This document shows positions 16,667 to 25,045 of a stretch of 64,000 nt of DNA, piece by piece. The notes below the pieces were generated by a model. It saw only the letters and a list, made by a program, of their open reading frames with translations, ran no database searches and had not been told where the DNA came from. The stretch's first letter is position 1, and each line of letters opens with the position of its first letter. The stretch comes from an uncultured Oscillospiraceae bacterium (GTDB taxonomy: Bacteria > Bacillota > Clostridia > Oscillospirales > Ruminococcaceae): assembly GCA_900547455.1 (NCBI GenBank), contig URGV01000009.1, forward strand, positions 3,203-67,202, read 5' to 3'. Position numbers and translations under genes: made by a program.

Positions 16667-16707
16667 AAAACCCCCGCAGCGAATAGGATTTTCGCTGCGG
16701 GGGTTTT
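16667..16707 (+). terminator. Terminator of the nitroreductase-Nudix unit
   Basis: A perfect 17-bp inverted repeat (16667-16683 with 16691-16707) with A/T flanks, 16 bp after the Nudix stop. Confidence 0.95.
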
Positions 16708-16770
16708 GCATTCCGGGAGAGAATCCCCCATCACAAAAAGGTGAAATAAGCCTCGCTATTTCATCCTTAC

Positions 16771-16800
16771 AAAAAGAATCCCTGCAAATATGCAGGGATT
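16771..16800 (-). terminator. Terminator of the Cys-rich small gene
   Basis: AATCCCTGCA (16777-16786) pairs with TGCAGGGATT (16791-16800). On the minus strand it is followed by CTTTTTG. A further hairpin (GTGAAATA...TATTTCA) lies at 16741-16762. Confidence 0.85.
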
Positions 16801-16830
16801 TCTATTTCAGTCAGCATTTTGCCTTGCACA

Positions 16831-17028
16831 CTATGCCCAATAGGAATGCCGCAGCGTATTGGCGCGGCACTGGCGGACGATGGTGCTGCACAGCTCGTTG
16901 TAAGCGTTCAGATACGCTTTTTTCTCCTTCCTTTCGGCGCTGCTCTGCTGCAGAAAATGCTTCCATCTCTCGCAGTTTTTATGGCAGCCCTCGTAATAAT
17001 CCGCACAGGTTTTCTTACATGGAATCAT
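16831..17028 (-). CDS. Cys-rich 65-residue protein of phage-like type
   Basis: Begins MIPCKKTCADYYEGCHKNCERWK, a spaced Cys/His pattern (C4, C8, C15, C19) that I associate with small proteins in clostridial prophages. A basic helical middle (SAERKEKKAYLNAYNELC) and a third Cys group follow. The ATG at 17028 is chosen because AAAGGAG lies 8-9 bp upstream; the frame is open 27 bp further. No phage gene is nearby, so this is an orphan. Likely metal-binding; function unknown. Confidence 0.6.
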   Translation of the reverse strand: MIPCKKTCADYYEGCHKNCERWKHFLQQSSAERKEKKAYLNAYNELCSTIVRQCRANTLRHSYWA

Positions 17029-17097
17029 GAAAAAGCACTCCTTTCGCTCAAACAAAAAGGCCGGTTTACCAACAGCGGGCGCAAAACTCGCACGCTC

Positions 17098-17160
17098 TCA
17101 GCAAAACCAGCCGTTGTGTTGTACCTCTTTACAAGATAGGGTCTCTCTCTGATAAGTCAT
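17098..17160 (-). CDS. Possible 20-codon ORF upstream of the Cys-rich gene
   Basis: ATG at 17160 with GCAGGAG 11 bp upstream, encoding MTYQRETLSCKEVQHNGWFC before a TGA. It follows a TGCTATAAT extended -10 near 17198-17206 on the minus strand. The 345-bp gap 17029-17373 holds this ORF, that promoter element and the iadA terminator. The frame is short and may be chance. Confidence 0.25.
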   Translation of the reverse strand: MTYQRETLSCKEVQHNGWFC

Positions 17161-17319
17161 TGGTCCGTCAACTCCTGCTTGATTATTGACAACATCATTA
17201 TAGCACATCTCAACCTCGATTTCTGCCGGTTTTTTGTAAAATTTTATGAAAGTCTGCGGAAAATTTTTCAGTTTATTGCAAAGAAAGCAGCTGCTTTCGG
17301 GCAAGAAATTCTTTCTATC

Positions 17320-17363
17320 AAAAATGGCTTTCTGGCAGGGAAAATCCCTCACCAGAAAGCCAT
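17320..17363 (-). terminator. Terminator of iadA
   Basis: ATGGCTTTCTGG (17324-17335) pairs perfectly with 17352-17363, with a smaller CAGGGA/TCCCT hairpin inside the loop. TTTTT follows on the minus strand. It lies 11 bp after the iadA stop. Confidence 0.9.
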
Positions 17364-17373
17364 CCGTACACTT

Positions 17374-18522
17374 CTATTCTGCTTCGTATGTTCCCTTCTT
17401 GAGCAGGACATGGTTCTCCATCATGATCTGACCACCGGCAATGACGGTGTTCATCGTCAGATCCTCGTCCATCAGCAGCAGGTCCGCATCCATGCCGGGC
17501 GCGATGTGGCCCTTTTTGCGTTCAATCTCAAGTGCGCGGGCGGTATTGCTGGTTCCAAAGCAGAGTGCCTCCTCCAGCGGCATCTTATATTCCTGCACCA
17601 GCCGCTTGATCTCCTGATAGACGGTGTCGACCGCCGAGTAGCCGATGCGCAAAAGATTGCCGGCCTCATCGTAGGTCGACCAGCTGCCCATGCCATCTGA
17701 ACTGAAGGTGATATTTTGCAGCGGGACCCCCTGCTCCTTTGCCTTCATCACGCACCGTGAGGGGGCGCCCTCCCCCTTGCTGCCGCAGGTCATGTCGATA
17801 AAGCCGCCCTGCTTTGCAAAATCGAAGGCCTCTCCCAGCAGCTTGTGGCTGCGGGTGACGTGGGTGGGATGGAAAATTTTAATCGGAATCGAGGTTGTCT
17901 CCAGCGCCTGCTCAACCAACGACAGTGTGCGGTCATCGCTGCCCATATGTAAGGTGATCATCCCGCACTTTCCGGAAAGCATACCCGCCACCCGCGCGTC
18001 GCTGGCCAGACGGACCAGCTCATCCAATGTGACATTGGGCGCGCGGTGATCGGAGAGGGCCAGCTTGACGCCGATAATTTCCTCTACAAACATAATGTCC
18101 TTGCGGATATCCCCGGTGAGGGTGACACTGGGATAGCCGTAAGAGCCAGTGCAGAGATAGACGGTCAGGCCCTCTTCCTTGAGTGCCTTTCCCCGGGCCA
18201 GCAGGCTCTCCATATTGCGGCTGATGCCATCGGTGCCAAGCAGGCCAACCAGTGAGGTCACACCGCCCTGCAGCAGCTCTGAAAGCTTGACTGGCGGCAC
18301 CTGAGTATGAAAACTGCCCTCTCCCCCTCCACCGGTGATGTGAACATGGGGATCAATAAAACCCGGAGTTAACTTTTTCCCCCTGCCGTCGATTACTTTA
18401 CAGAACGGAAGCTCTCCCTCAATCTGTTCCTCCACCGCTTCGATGACGCTGCCACACACCAGGACATCCCGCACTCCCAGATATTCCGGCGCGTACACTG
18501 CTGCCTGCCTGATCAAAAGCAT
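17374..18522 (-). CDS. iadA: Isoaspartyl dipeptidase
   Basis: 382 residues of the amidohydrolase family. PGFIDPHVHITGGGGEG places the metal-binding His59 and His61; VKLALSDHR near 152-160 holds the lysine expected to be carbamylated; LHMGSD (H192) and IFHPTHVTR (H218/H221) supply further ligands; SSDGMGS (D276) is the catalytic Asp. IadA cleaves beta-aspartyl dipeptides from damaged protein or cyanophycin-like sources, fitting amino-acid fermentation. The start has AGGAGG 10 bp upstream. The gene is monocistronic between a terminator and an AT-rich promoter region with a palindrome. Confidence 0.93.
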   Translation of the reverse strand: MLLIRQAAVYAPEYLGVRDVLVCGSVIEAVEEQIEGELPFCKVIDGRGKKLTPGFIDPHVHITGGGGEGSFHTQVPPVKLSELLQGGVTSLVGLLGTDGISRNMESLLARGKALKEEGLTVYLCTGSYGYPSVTLTGDIRKDIMFVEEIIGVKLALSDHRAPNVTLDELVRLASDARVAGMLSGKCGMITLHMGSDDRTLSLVEQALETTSIPIKIFHPTHVTRSHKLLGEAFDFAKQGGFIDMTCGSKGEGAPSRCVMKAKEQGVPLQNITFSSDGMGSWSTYDEAGNLLRIGYSAVDTVYQEIKRLVQEYKMPLEEALCFGTSNTARALEIERKKGHIAPGMDADLLLMDEDLTMNTVIAGGQIMMENHVLLKKGTYEAE

Positions 18523-18602
18523 ACCACGTATTCCTCCTGAAAATTTTACTGATTTATAAAAAAAGTCCTTGTCCCAAAAACAGTTTGGTCTATGTATTTT
18601 TT

Positions 18603-18633
18603 ATTGTAACACATCCATATAGTAAATACTATA
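18603..18633 (-). promoter_or_regulatory. Palindromic operator candidate with a -10-like element upstream of iadA
   Basis: TATAGTA (18618-18624) and TACTATA (18627-18633) form an inverted repeat with a 2-bp centre. On the minus strand a TACAAT (18608-18603) follows 9 bp later, so a bound dimer would sit over the promoter spacer. No strong -35 is visible. The whole stretch 18580-18720 is very AT-rich. Confidence 0.45.
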
Positions 18634-18729
18634 CTTTTTTCTTCTAATTTGAATCAAATTTCAGGAATTATGTCTTTCTATTTGTCCATAATTATTATAT
18701 TATCAATCATTTATACAATCTGTTTAATC

Positions 18730-18773
18730 AAAAAGAAACGGGCAAAAAGTTTTTCCTTCTGCCCGTCTCTTTT
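18730..18773 (-). terminator. Terminator of the second nitroreductase gene
   Basis: ACGGGCA/TGCCCGT stem extended by an A/T helix with one mismatch; on the minus strand it ends in TTTCTTTTTG. It is 49 bp past the stop at 18822. Confidence 0.85.
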
Positions 18774-18821
18774 GATCTTTATTTTTCTGGATAGAGAAAA
18801 TACGATTTGTATATTTTGATA

Positions 18822-19643
18822 TCAACTATCCTTTTTGTTTGAAACTTTTGCATTGAGCAGCCTGCCGTCCCACTGTTTCATCGCCACTCTAACTGAACGC
18901 GCCATCTCTTTGCTGAAGGCCGCGCCTGTCTTTCGCGCATAAAATGCCTGTGCGAAATTGTCGGCGCGGTATGGATTATCGGGATGATACCGCTTCTCCT
19001 CCTGAGCAAACATCTGGCGATACTCCTCCTCGGTCAGATGTTTATACTTTTCGTCGAAAACAATATATTGTTTATCGAAACGGTCGCGCAATTTTTTCAG
19101 GTGGTTCTCACGGTAGTAACCCAGGCACAGCATACCTATGGGGAATGCCCAGTCCGGCAGGTCGAACAATTCCCGATGCACCTCATAATTCTCCACAATA
19201 TCCCCGATGTAGCAGGAGCCGATCCCCATCGACTCTGCGGCGATGACCGCGTTCTGTGCTGCAATCATTGCGTCCTCGATGGCCAGCAGCAGGTCGGATT
19301 CCTGCGGCGCTTCAAACTGCAGCCCCTCGCGATCGCAATATTCGGCCACTCCATTGAGGCGGTAGTAATCAAACCAGCGCTGATGGTCCGCCAAGAAGAT
19401 CAGGATGACCGGTGCAGTGGCGATAAAAGCCTGATGATCACAGGTTTGAGCAAGGATCTCCTTGGTCTTTTGGTCGCGCACCACAATGACCGAATACAGC
19501 ATCTGGTTGCCCGCTGTTGGGGCGCGCATCATCGCCTCCAGAATGACGTCCAGCGTTTCCTGGGAAATTTCCCGCTGCTCATAGACTCGCAGCGAGACAC
19601 GGTTGTTTAAAACTTGCAGGGTTGGATTGTCAATCACAGCCAC
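18822..19643 (-). CDS. Nitroreductase family protein (long form)
   Basis: About 273 residues. NRVSLRVYEQREISQETLDVILEAMMRAPTAGN is the FMN-binding N-terminal segment; AIEDAMIAAQNAVIAAESMGIGSCYIGDIVENYE is the dimer-interface helix and flavin loop of NfsA/FRP-like enzymes. The C-terminal about 80 residues are a basic extension (KYKHLTEEEYRQMF...). The frame is open 62 codons further upstream, but GGAAGGAG lies just before the GTG at 19643, and the upstream part covers the leader hairpins, so I start there; GTG 19637 is an alternative. It is monocistronic and controlled by an attenuator-like leader. Confidence 0.85.
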   Translation of the reverse strand: MAVIDNPTLQVLNNRVSLRVYEQREISQETLDVILEAMMRAPTAGNQMLYSVIVVRDQKTKEILAQTCDHQAFIATAPVILIFLADHQRWFDYYRLNGVAEYCDREGLQFEAPQESDLLLAIEDAMIAAQNAVIAAESMGIGSCYIGDIVENYEVHRELFDLPDWAFPIGMLCLGYYRENHLKKLRDRFDKQYIVFDEKYKHLTEEEYRQMFAQEEKRYHPDNPYRADNFAQAFYARKTGAAFSKEMARSVRVAMKQWDGRLLNAKVSNKKDS

Positions 19644-19672
19644 ATCACTCCTTCCTTCGAAAAAAGGATAAG

Positions 19673-19793
19673 AAAAAAGCTCCGGCGTCCCGGAGCTTTT
19701 TCCCCCATGACCCTCACCAGGCGGATGCGTCCATCCACAAGCCAACCTGATCACAATCGGCTTTACCCGAAAAGTGCCATGGAAAATCGTTAC
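19673..19793 (-). promoter_or_regulatory. Structured 5' leader with terminator hairpin (attenuator or riboswitch candidate)
   Basis: Between the promoter and the nitroreductase start lie about 150 nt of leader. It contains an AGCC/GGCT hairpin, a GGATG/CATCC hairpin, a G-rich segment GGTGAGGGTCATGGGGG, and finally a textbook intrinsic terminator (19674-19685 with 19690-19701, then TTTTTT) ending only 30 nt before the start codon. A terminator in front of a gene implies conditional readthrough. I do not recognise a T-box, FMN, SAM or other named riboswitch core. Confidence 0.6.
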
Positions 19794-19799
19794 CTGTAC

Positions 19800-19829
19800 A
19801 TAATAGCACAGAATCTTAGTGTATGTCAA
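19800..19829 (-). promoter_or_regulatory. Strong promoter of the second nitroreductase gene
   Basis: TTGACA (19829-19824), an 18-bp spacer, and TATTAT (19805-19800) with a TGC extension. The predicted start is near 19793. Confidence 0.8.
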
Positions 19830-19853
19830 GGGGACATTCGCTCTGTCCCCACC

Positions 19854-19912
19854 CTTGCGAAAAATTTTTTCGCAAGACCGGTTATATCGATATATCCGGT
19901 GGTATATCCACC
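19854..19912. other. Three consecutive palindromes after rplQ
   Basis: In order: a 23-bp palindrome CTTGCGA...TCGCAAG (19854-19876), ACCGG...CCGGT around TATATCGATATA (19877-19900), and GGTGG/CCACC (19898-19912). They lie just beyond the end of the ribosomal supercluster. None has a classic U-tract after it, so they may act as a compound terminator or 3'-end stabiliser. Confidence 0.5.
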
Positions 19913-19931
19913 ACGTAAAAAAGCAGATAAC

Positions 19932-20273
19932 CTAGATCAGTTCGATGATCGCCATCTCCGCTGCGTCGCCGCGACGAGGACCGATCTTGATGATGCGGCA
20001 GTAACCGCCATTTCTCTCCTGATATTTTGGAGCAATCTCATCAAAGACCTTCTTTGCGACGGTTTCCTTTGTAACGTAAGAATAAACCTGACGCTTGGAA
20101 TGCAGATCATTTTCTTTAGCCTTGGTAATGATCTTTTCAGTCATTGCCTTGACCTCTTTTGCTCTGGTAACTGTGGTTTCAATCTTGCCGTTTTCCAGCA
20201 GGAAGGTAACCATTGCTCTAAGCATAGCCGTTCTGCTCGCAGTAACTCTGCCGAGTTTTCTGGTGCCTGGCAT
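19932..20273 (-). CDS. rplQ: 50S ribosomal protein L17
   Basis: 113 residues. Start [25 protein letters not shown] and core [18 protein letters not shown] are diagnostic for bL17, which lines the exit-tunnel side of the 50S subunit. Last gene of the supercluster, 42 bp after rpoA. Confidence 0.97.
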   Translation of the reverse strand: MPGTRKLGRVTASRTAMLRAMVTFLLENGKIETTVTRAKEVKAMTEKIITKAKENDLHSKRQVYSYVTKETVAKKVFDEIAPKYQERNGGYCRIIKIGPRRGDAAEMAIIELI

Positions 20274-20315
20274 CCAAATTCACTCCTTTTTCATGGATTA
20301 TGGAATGTATCTCAA

Positions 20316-21314
20316 CTATTCGTCACTCTTGTTAAGGCTGAATCCGAGGGAATCGAGCTTTGCAAGAACCTCTTCCAAAGACTTTTTACCCAGGTTTCTG
20401 ACCTTCATCATCTCATCCTGCGACTTGTTGATCAAGTCGGCAACGGTGTTGACACCCGCGCGCTTGAGGCAGTTGAAGGCACGAACGGAAAGGTCGAGTT
20501 CCTCGATGGTCATTTCCAGAACCTTCTCTTTGCCGGTATCCTCCTGGGTGTCCATGATCTCGGTGTTGCTTACCTCTTCGGAAAGATCAACAAAATGATT
20601 GAGCTGCCGGGTCAGGATCTTCGCGGAAAGGCTGACCGCCTCCTTTGCGGAGATGGTGCCATCGGTCCAAACCTCCAGCGTCAGCTTGTCATAGTCGGTG
20701 ATCTGTTCAACACGCGTATTTTCGACAGTATAGTTTACCTTTAAGACAGGGGTGTAGATGCTGTCGATGTAGATCTTATTGAGGGACATTTTATCCACCT
20801 GGGTTTTATCCTGGATGGATTTGTCGCTGCTTTTGTCCCGGGCAATCTGCTTGTTCTTTTCAGAAGAAACATAGCCCTGGCCTTTATCCAGCACAATCTC
20901 CATGCGCAGGACAGCGTTTGGTCCCAGGGTAGCGATGTGCATGCTGGGGTCCAGGATCTCAACGTCGGCGTCACACTGGATGGAACCGGCAGTGACCTCA
21001 CCTTCTCCCTCTGCGTTGATGTAAACGATCTTCGGGCCATCGCAATAAAGCTTTGCAGTTAGGCCCTTGATGTTGAGAACGATCTCGGTGACGTCCTCTT
21101 TCACACCCTCGATAGTTGAGAATTCGTGTTGTACGCCATCAATTTTAATCGATGTGACTGCAACACCAGGAAGCGAGGAGAGCAACACACGTCTCAGGCT
21201 GTTGCCTAATGTTATGCCAAAACCTCTGTCAAGCGGTTCCACAACAAATCTGCCGTATGTTCCATCAGATTTAAGTTCTGCGGTCTCAATCTTTGGTTCG
21301 ATTATCTTTACCAT
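20316..21314 (-). CDS. rpoA: RNA polymerase alpha subunit
   Basis: 332 residues. The N-terminal dimerisation domain has [30 protein letters not shown] sequence (about 28-53); an acidic/Lys linker near 235-255 leads to the C-terminal domain with [25 protein letters not shown] and [12 protein letters not shown], which contacts UP elements and activators. An extra charged segment ([20 protein letters not shown], about 160-180) interrupts the usual insert domain. The start has GGGGGG-type Shine-Dalgarno. Confidence 0.98.
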   Translation of the reverse strand: MVKIIEPKIETAELKSDGTYGRFVVEPLDRGFGITLGNSLRRVLLSSLPGVAVTSIKIDGVQHEFSTIEGVKEDVTEIVLNIKGLTAKLYCDGPKIVYINAEGEGEVTAGSIQCDADVEILDPSMHIATLGPNAVLRMEIVLDKGQGYVSSEKNKQIARDKSSDKSIQDKTQVDKMSLNKIYIDSIYTPVLKVNYTVENTRVEQITDYDKLTLEVWTDGTISAKEAVSLSAKILTRQLNHFVDLSEEVSNTEIMDTQEDTGKEKVLEMTIEELDLSVRAFNCLKRAGVNTVADLINKSQDEMMKVRNLGKKSLEEVLAKLDSLGFSLNKSDE

Positions 21315-21458
21315 TTTAACCCCCCTTAAATGGCAGCGGCTTTGGGGCCGCCGTTATTTTCGCGTTCCCATGCTGATTGATTTTTGTTCACCAACTCAAT
21401 AAGACGGACGAGCCTCTTCCAAAAAAGAATTGTCCTTTCCAAAAGAAAGCGCGCCTTA

Positions 21459-22052
21459 TTATTTGGAGTACAACTCAACGATCAGTTGCTCGTTGACCTC
21501 ATAGTCGATATCGTCGCGGGCTGGCATGGCAGCAATCTTGCCCTCAAAAGAGCCAGCTTCTTTCTCGATCCACTTTGGAGTCGGGTTCTTGCCCAGCTCC
21601 TCGACCAGGGTCTTAAATTTTGTGCTGTTGCGGGATTTCTCGCAAACGGCAACCACATCGCCCGGTTTTACCTGGAAGGATGGGATGTTTACGCGATGGC
21701 CATTTACGGTGAAGTGTCCATGACCTACCAGCTGACGAGCCTCGCGGCGGGAGCTGGCAAAGCCCATGCGGTAAGCAACGTTGTCCAGGCGGCGCTCCAG
21801 CTCCTGCAGCAGGATCTCACCGGTTACGCCGTTCTTACGCTCAGCCTTTTCATAGTAAGCGTGGAACTGTTTTTCCAGGACGCCATAGATGAATTTAACT
21901 TTCTGTTTCTCATTCAGCTGCAGGCCGTACTCAGACTGTTTGCGGCGCATCTGCTTTGGATTGCGGCGGGTCTCCTTGGAGTAACCAAGGACGGCCGGGG
22001 AAAGGCCCAGCGTTTTGCAACGCTTGAGGACTGGCTGTCTGTTCTTTGCCAT
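21459..22052 (-). CDS. rpsD: 30S ribosomal protein S4
   Basis: 197 residues. [31 protein letters not shown] is the S4 RNA-binding domain. It has only one Cys in the N-terminus, so this is the zinc-free form. S4 nucleates 30S assembly and often autoregulates the alpha operon. The gap to rpoA (144 bp) is long enough to hold a leader. Confidence 0.97.
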   Translation of the reverse strand: MAKNRQPVLKRCKTLGLSPAVLGYSKETRRNPKQMRRKQSEYGLQLNEKQKVKFIYGVLEKQFHAYYEKAERKNGVTGEILLQELERRLDNVAYRMGFASSRREARQLVGHGHFTVNGHRVNIPSFQVKPGDVVAVCEKSRNSTKFKTLVEELGKNPTPKWIEKEAGSFEGKIAAMPARDDIDYEVNEQLIVELYSK

Positions 22053-22071
22053 AGTTTTGGTTCCTCCTTAA

Positions 22072-22476
22072 TTACACTCTTCTTCTCTTTGGCGGACGGC
22101 ATCCGTTGTGTGGGATTGGAGTAACATCCTTGATCATGTTTACTTCCAGACCAGCTGCCTGCAGTGCGCGGATGGCAGCCTCACGTCCTGCGCCCGGACC
22201 TTTAACAAATACTTCCACAGATTTGAGGCCGTGGATCATCGCAGCCTTTGCAGCGGTCTCCGCAGCGGTCTGTGCAGCAAATGGGGTGGATTTTCTGGAG
22301 CCTCTGAAGCCCAGACCGCCCGCGCTTGCCCAGGAAATTGCGTTGCCCTGTGTGTCTGTGATAGTAACAATGGTATTGTTAAAAGTAGACTGGATATGAG
22401 CAGCGCCGCGCTCAATGTTTTTGCGCTCACGACGTCTTGGTGTGGTGGCTTTCTTAGCGTTGTTAACTTTAGCCAT
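22072..22476 (-). CDS. rpsK: 30S ribosomal protein S11
   Basis: 134 residues. [30 protein letters not shown] and [13 protein letters not shown] at the C-terminus are diagnostic of uS11 on the 30S platform. 19 bp precede rpsD. Confidence 0.97.
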   Translation of the reverse strand: MAKVNNAKKATTPRRRERKNIERGAAHIQSTFNNTIVTITDTQGNAISWASAGGLGFRGSRKSTPFAAQTAAETAAKAAMIHGLKSVEVFVKGPGAGREAAIRALQAAGLEVNMIKDVTPIPHNGCRPPKRRRV

Positions 22477-22494
22477 TTCTCAATATCCCTCCCC

Positions 22495-22863
22495 TTACTT
22501 CTTCTTGTTGGCGATGGTCTTCTTCGGGCCTTTTCTTGTGCGGGCATTGGTCTTGGTTCTCTGACCTCTTACCGGCAGGCCTTTTCTGTGACGAACGCCT
22601 CTGTAGCATCCGATCTCAATCAGACGTTTGATGTCAAGTGCGACGTCACGACGCAGGTCGCCCTCAACAACAAAATGTTTATCAATATAATCTCTGAGCT
22701 TTGTAACGTCATCCTCGTCCATGTCCTTGACTCTGACATCAGGATTTACGCCTGTTGCCGCCAGGATGTCGTTTGCGGACTTTCTGCCGATACCGTAGAT
22801 ATAGGTCAGTCCGATCTCAATCCGCTTCTCGCGAGGCAGGTCTACACCAGCGATACGAGCCAT
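22495..22863 (-). CDS. rpsM: 30S ribosomal protein S13
   Basis: 122 residues. [25 protein letters not shown] at the start and [23 protein letters not shown] near the C-terminus identify uS13 of the 30S head, which touches P-site tRNA and the 50S bridge. Confidence 0.97.
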   Translation of the reverse strand: MARIAGVDLPREKRIEIGLTYIYGIGRKSANDILAATGVNPDVRVKDMDEDDVTKLRDYIDKHFVVEGDLRRDVALDIKRLIEIGCYRGVRHRKGLPVRGQRTKTNARTRKGPKKTIANKKK

Positions 22864-22928
22864 ACTTTTGTTGCACCTCCATTATATCGGTCTTGCATAT
22901 CCCTTTTTGTGTCGGGTGATCGATTCGA

Positions 22929-23042
22929 TTAACCCTGACGCTGTTTGTGTTTCGGGTTGCTGCAAATTACCATAATGCGTCCTTTGCGTTTGATGATTTT
23001 GCATTTTTCGCACATGGGTTTAACGGAAGGTCTTACTTTCAT
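22929..23042 (-). CDS. rpmJ: 50S ribosomal protein L36
   Basis: 37 residues read directly from the complement: [14 protein letters not shown], then [22 protein letters not shown] sequence. The CxxC...C...H ligands make it the zinc-binding bL36. The start follows AAGGAGG with AGTTTCAA between. Short but unmistakable, in its usual place between infA and rpsM. Confidence 0.97.
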   Translation of the reverse strand: MKVRPSVKPMCEKCKIIKRKGRIMVICSNPKHKQRQG

Positions 23043-23105
23043 TTGAAACTACCTCCTTGTCATGAAGCCTTTTCCAGGAAAAAACTTCTACCCTTAACTT
23101 TGGAT

Positions 23106-23324
23106 TTATTTGGAACGCCAGGTGATGCGGCCCTTCTGCAGGTCGTACGGGGACATCTCCACCGTCACCTTATCACCGGGAAGGATTCTGATGAAGTTCA
23201 TTCTCAGCTTGCCGGAGATGTGGGCTAAAATCACGTGGCCGTTTGGCAGCTCAACTTTGAATTGAGCGTTCGGCAAAGCTTCCAGAACCTTGCCTTCAAT
23301 TTCGATTACGTCTTCCTTGGACAA
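23106..23324 (-). CDS. infA: Translation initiation factor IF-1
   Basis: 72 residues starting at TTG (23324), which has GAAGGAGG 7-8 bp upstream. The frame extends 63 bp further without a site. [29 protein letters not shown] and [15 protein letters not shown] cover the whole S1-type OB fold. IF-1 occupies the ribosomal A site during initiation. The TTG start may keep its level low relative to ribosomal proteins. Confidence 0.95.
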   Translation of the reverse strand: MSKEDVIEIEGKVLEALPNAQFKVELPNGHVILAHISGKLRMNFIRILPGDKVTVEMSPYDLQKGRITWRSK

Positions 23325-23352
23325 GTAAAAAACCTCCTTCTGGCGTTTGGCC

Positions 23353-23607
23353 CTACAGGGAAGGATCCCTGAAAAAGCCCTTTTCACGCAATGCTTTTCT
23401 GAGTTGTTTGTTGGTCGTCACTTCCGACAGGTCCAGCTGGCAGCCGGTATCCTGCAAATGGACAATTCCCTTTTGCTTGGGATTTTGCAGCTTTCTCTTT
23501 CTCCCGTCCGAGATGGCTGCCCGGCGTCCCTCGATGCTCAGCACCACAAAGTAACGGTTCTGTGCTTTGCCGGCTGTCGGCTTGACGATAGAGCCTTGCT
23601 TGATCAT
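23353..23607 (-). CDS. KOW-domain RNA-binding protein (L14e/L27e-like)
   Basis: About 84 residues. [39 protein letters not shown] is a KOW motif. Small KOW proteins of this type sit between map and infA in many clostridia; they are presumed ribosome-associated, role undefined. The ATG at 23607 is chosen over the GTG at 23616 because AAGGGTG sits about 6 bp before it. It follows map closely. Confidence 0.85.
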   Translation of the reverse strand: MIKQGSIVKPTAGKAQNRYFVVLSIEGRRAAISDGRKRKLQNPKQKGIVHLQDTGCQLDLSEVTTNKQLRKALREKGFFRDPSL

Positions 23608-23618
23608 CTCTTTCACCC

Positions 23619-24362
23619 TTAAGGCCTGGTCATAATGACCGGACCGGAAGAAGTGATGGCGACGGTGTGTTCAAAGTGGGCCGAAAGGCTGCCGCTTTTT
23701 GTTACCACCGTGCCGTCGCGTCTTGTGCGGACCGCGCTGCCCTCGGCGTTGATCATCGGCTCGATGGCGATGGTCATGCCCGGCAAAAGCCTCAGCCCCT
23801 GACCCGGTGTGCCATAGTTTGGCACCGCTGGGTCCTCGTGGAGCTCATGTCCGACGCCGTGGCCCACATAGTCCCGCACCACCGAAAAGCCGTGGCTTTC
23901 GGCACAGGACTGCACTGCGAAGCCGATGTCTCCCAACCGGTTGCCCGGCTGCGCCGCCTGGATTGCCCGGTAAAGGCACTCCCTTGTGGCGTCCATCAGC
24001 CGCTGCGCCTGCGCGGTAACCTTGCCTGCGGCAAAGGTTGCCGCGTTGTCGCCGGTGTAGCCTCCAATGGCTGCGCCGACGTCGACGCTGACGATGTCCC
24101 CTTCCTGAATGATTCGGTCAGAAGGAATGCCGTGGATGACCTCGTCGTTGACCGAGATGCAGCACGCGGCAGGAAAACCGCCATAGTGCAAAAAGGTGGG
24201 CTTTGCTCCTTGGGCAAGGATGAACTCATGAAGCATTTTGTCCACATACGCCGTGGACACGCCCGGTTTAATCAGCTGTCCTGCAAGCCGCAGCGCCTGG
24301 GCGCTGATTTTGCAGGAGAGCTTCATATCGGATAATTCTTTGCTTGTTTTGAGCACAACCAT
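23619..24362 (-). CDS. map: Methionine aminopeptidase, type I
   Basis: 247 residues. HYGGFPAACCISVNDEVIHGIPSDR, then DIVSVDVGAAIGGYTGDNAATF (two metal-binding Asp), YVGHGVGHELHEDP (His) and MTIAIEPMIN (Glu) give the dinuclear metal site. It removes initiator Met from nascent chains. Lies 5 bp after adk. Confidence 0.97.
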   Translation of the reverse strand: MVVLKTSKELSDMKLSCKISAQALRLAGQLIKPGVSTAYVDKMLHEFILAQGAKPTFLHYGGFPAACCISVNDEVIHGIPSDRIIQEGDIVSVDVGAAIGGYTGDNAATFAAGKVTAQAQRLMDATRECLYRAIQAAQPGNRLGDIGFAVQSCAESHGFSVVRDYVGHGVGHELHEDPAVPNYGTPGQGLRLLPGMTIAIEPMINAEGSAVRTRRDGTVVTKSGSLSAHFEHTVAITSSGPVIMTRP

Positions 24363-24367
24363 GGGGT

Positions 24368-25018
24368 TTAAGCCTCCAAAGCAGACTGGACTCCCAACGC
24401 ATTGAGCACGTCCTTTGTGACCTGCTCAACCGGTCTGGTCCCCTCGATCATATAGAGAAGACCCCGCTTTTCATAGAAGTCTTTAAGTGGTTCGGTCTGT
24501 TCGTGGTAAACCTGCAGCCTGTCCTTGACAGTGTCCGGGTGGTCATCCTTGCGGATAATCAGCTCGTGACCGCACTTGTCACACACATTTTCCACCTTTG
24601 GCGGATTGTTGATGATGTGGTAAGATGCGCCGCACTCGCCGCACACGCGTCGGCCGGTCAGCCGCTGCATGATCGTCTCATCAGGAACTTCAATGTCGAT
24701 CACATGATCGATCTCGACGCCCATTTCCTGCAGGGCCTGTGCCTGCGGCACCGTCCGAGGAAAACCGTCGAGGATAAAACCGTTTTTGCAATCATCCTGT
24801 TTCAGACGTTCGTTCACCATTTCAATCACTACTGCATCTGGCACCAGTTTACCTGCATGAACGAATTCCTGTGCCTTTTGACCGGCCTCTGTTCCGTTTT
24901 TCATAGCCGCGCGGATGATATTGCCGGTACTGATCTGAGGAATATGACAATACTCACAGATTTTTTCCGCCTGGGTACCCTTTCCGGCACCGGGCGCTCC
25001 GAGAAGTATAATGTTCAT
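24368..25018 (-). CDS. adk: Adenylate kinase
   Basis: 216 residues. P-loop LLGAPGAGKGTQA at 5-17; DGFPRTVPQA; and a LID domain with CGECGASYHI...CDKCGHE, the four-Cys zinc site of Gram-positive adenylate kinases. Converts ATP + AMP to 2 ADP. Sits between secY and map as usual. Confidence 0.97.
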   Translation of the reverse strand: MNIILLGAPGAGKGTQAEKICEYCHIPQISTGNIIRAAMKNGTEAGQKAQEFVHAGKLVPDAVVIEMVNERLKQDDCKNGFILDGFPRTVPQAQALQEMGVEIDHVIDIEVPDETIMQRLTGRRVCGECGASYHIINNPPKVENVCDKCGHELIIRKDDHPDTVKDRLQVYHEQTEPLKDFYEKRGLLYMIEGTRPVEQVTKDVLNALGVQSALEA

Positions 25019-25045
25019 AGGACAGATCCCCTTTCTGGAAACAAA

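Noticed and set aside
19643..19793. T-box or FMN riboswitch before the nitroreductase
   Set aside because: No GGTGGNACCGCG T-box sequence and no FMN core; the leader is reported as unclassified instead.
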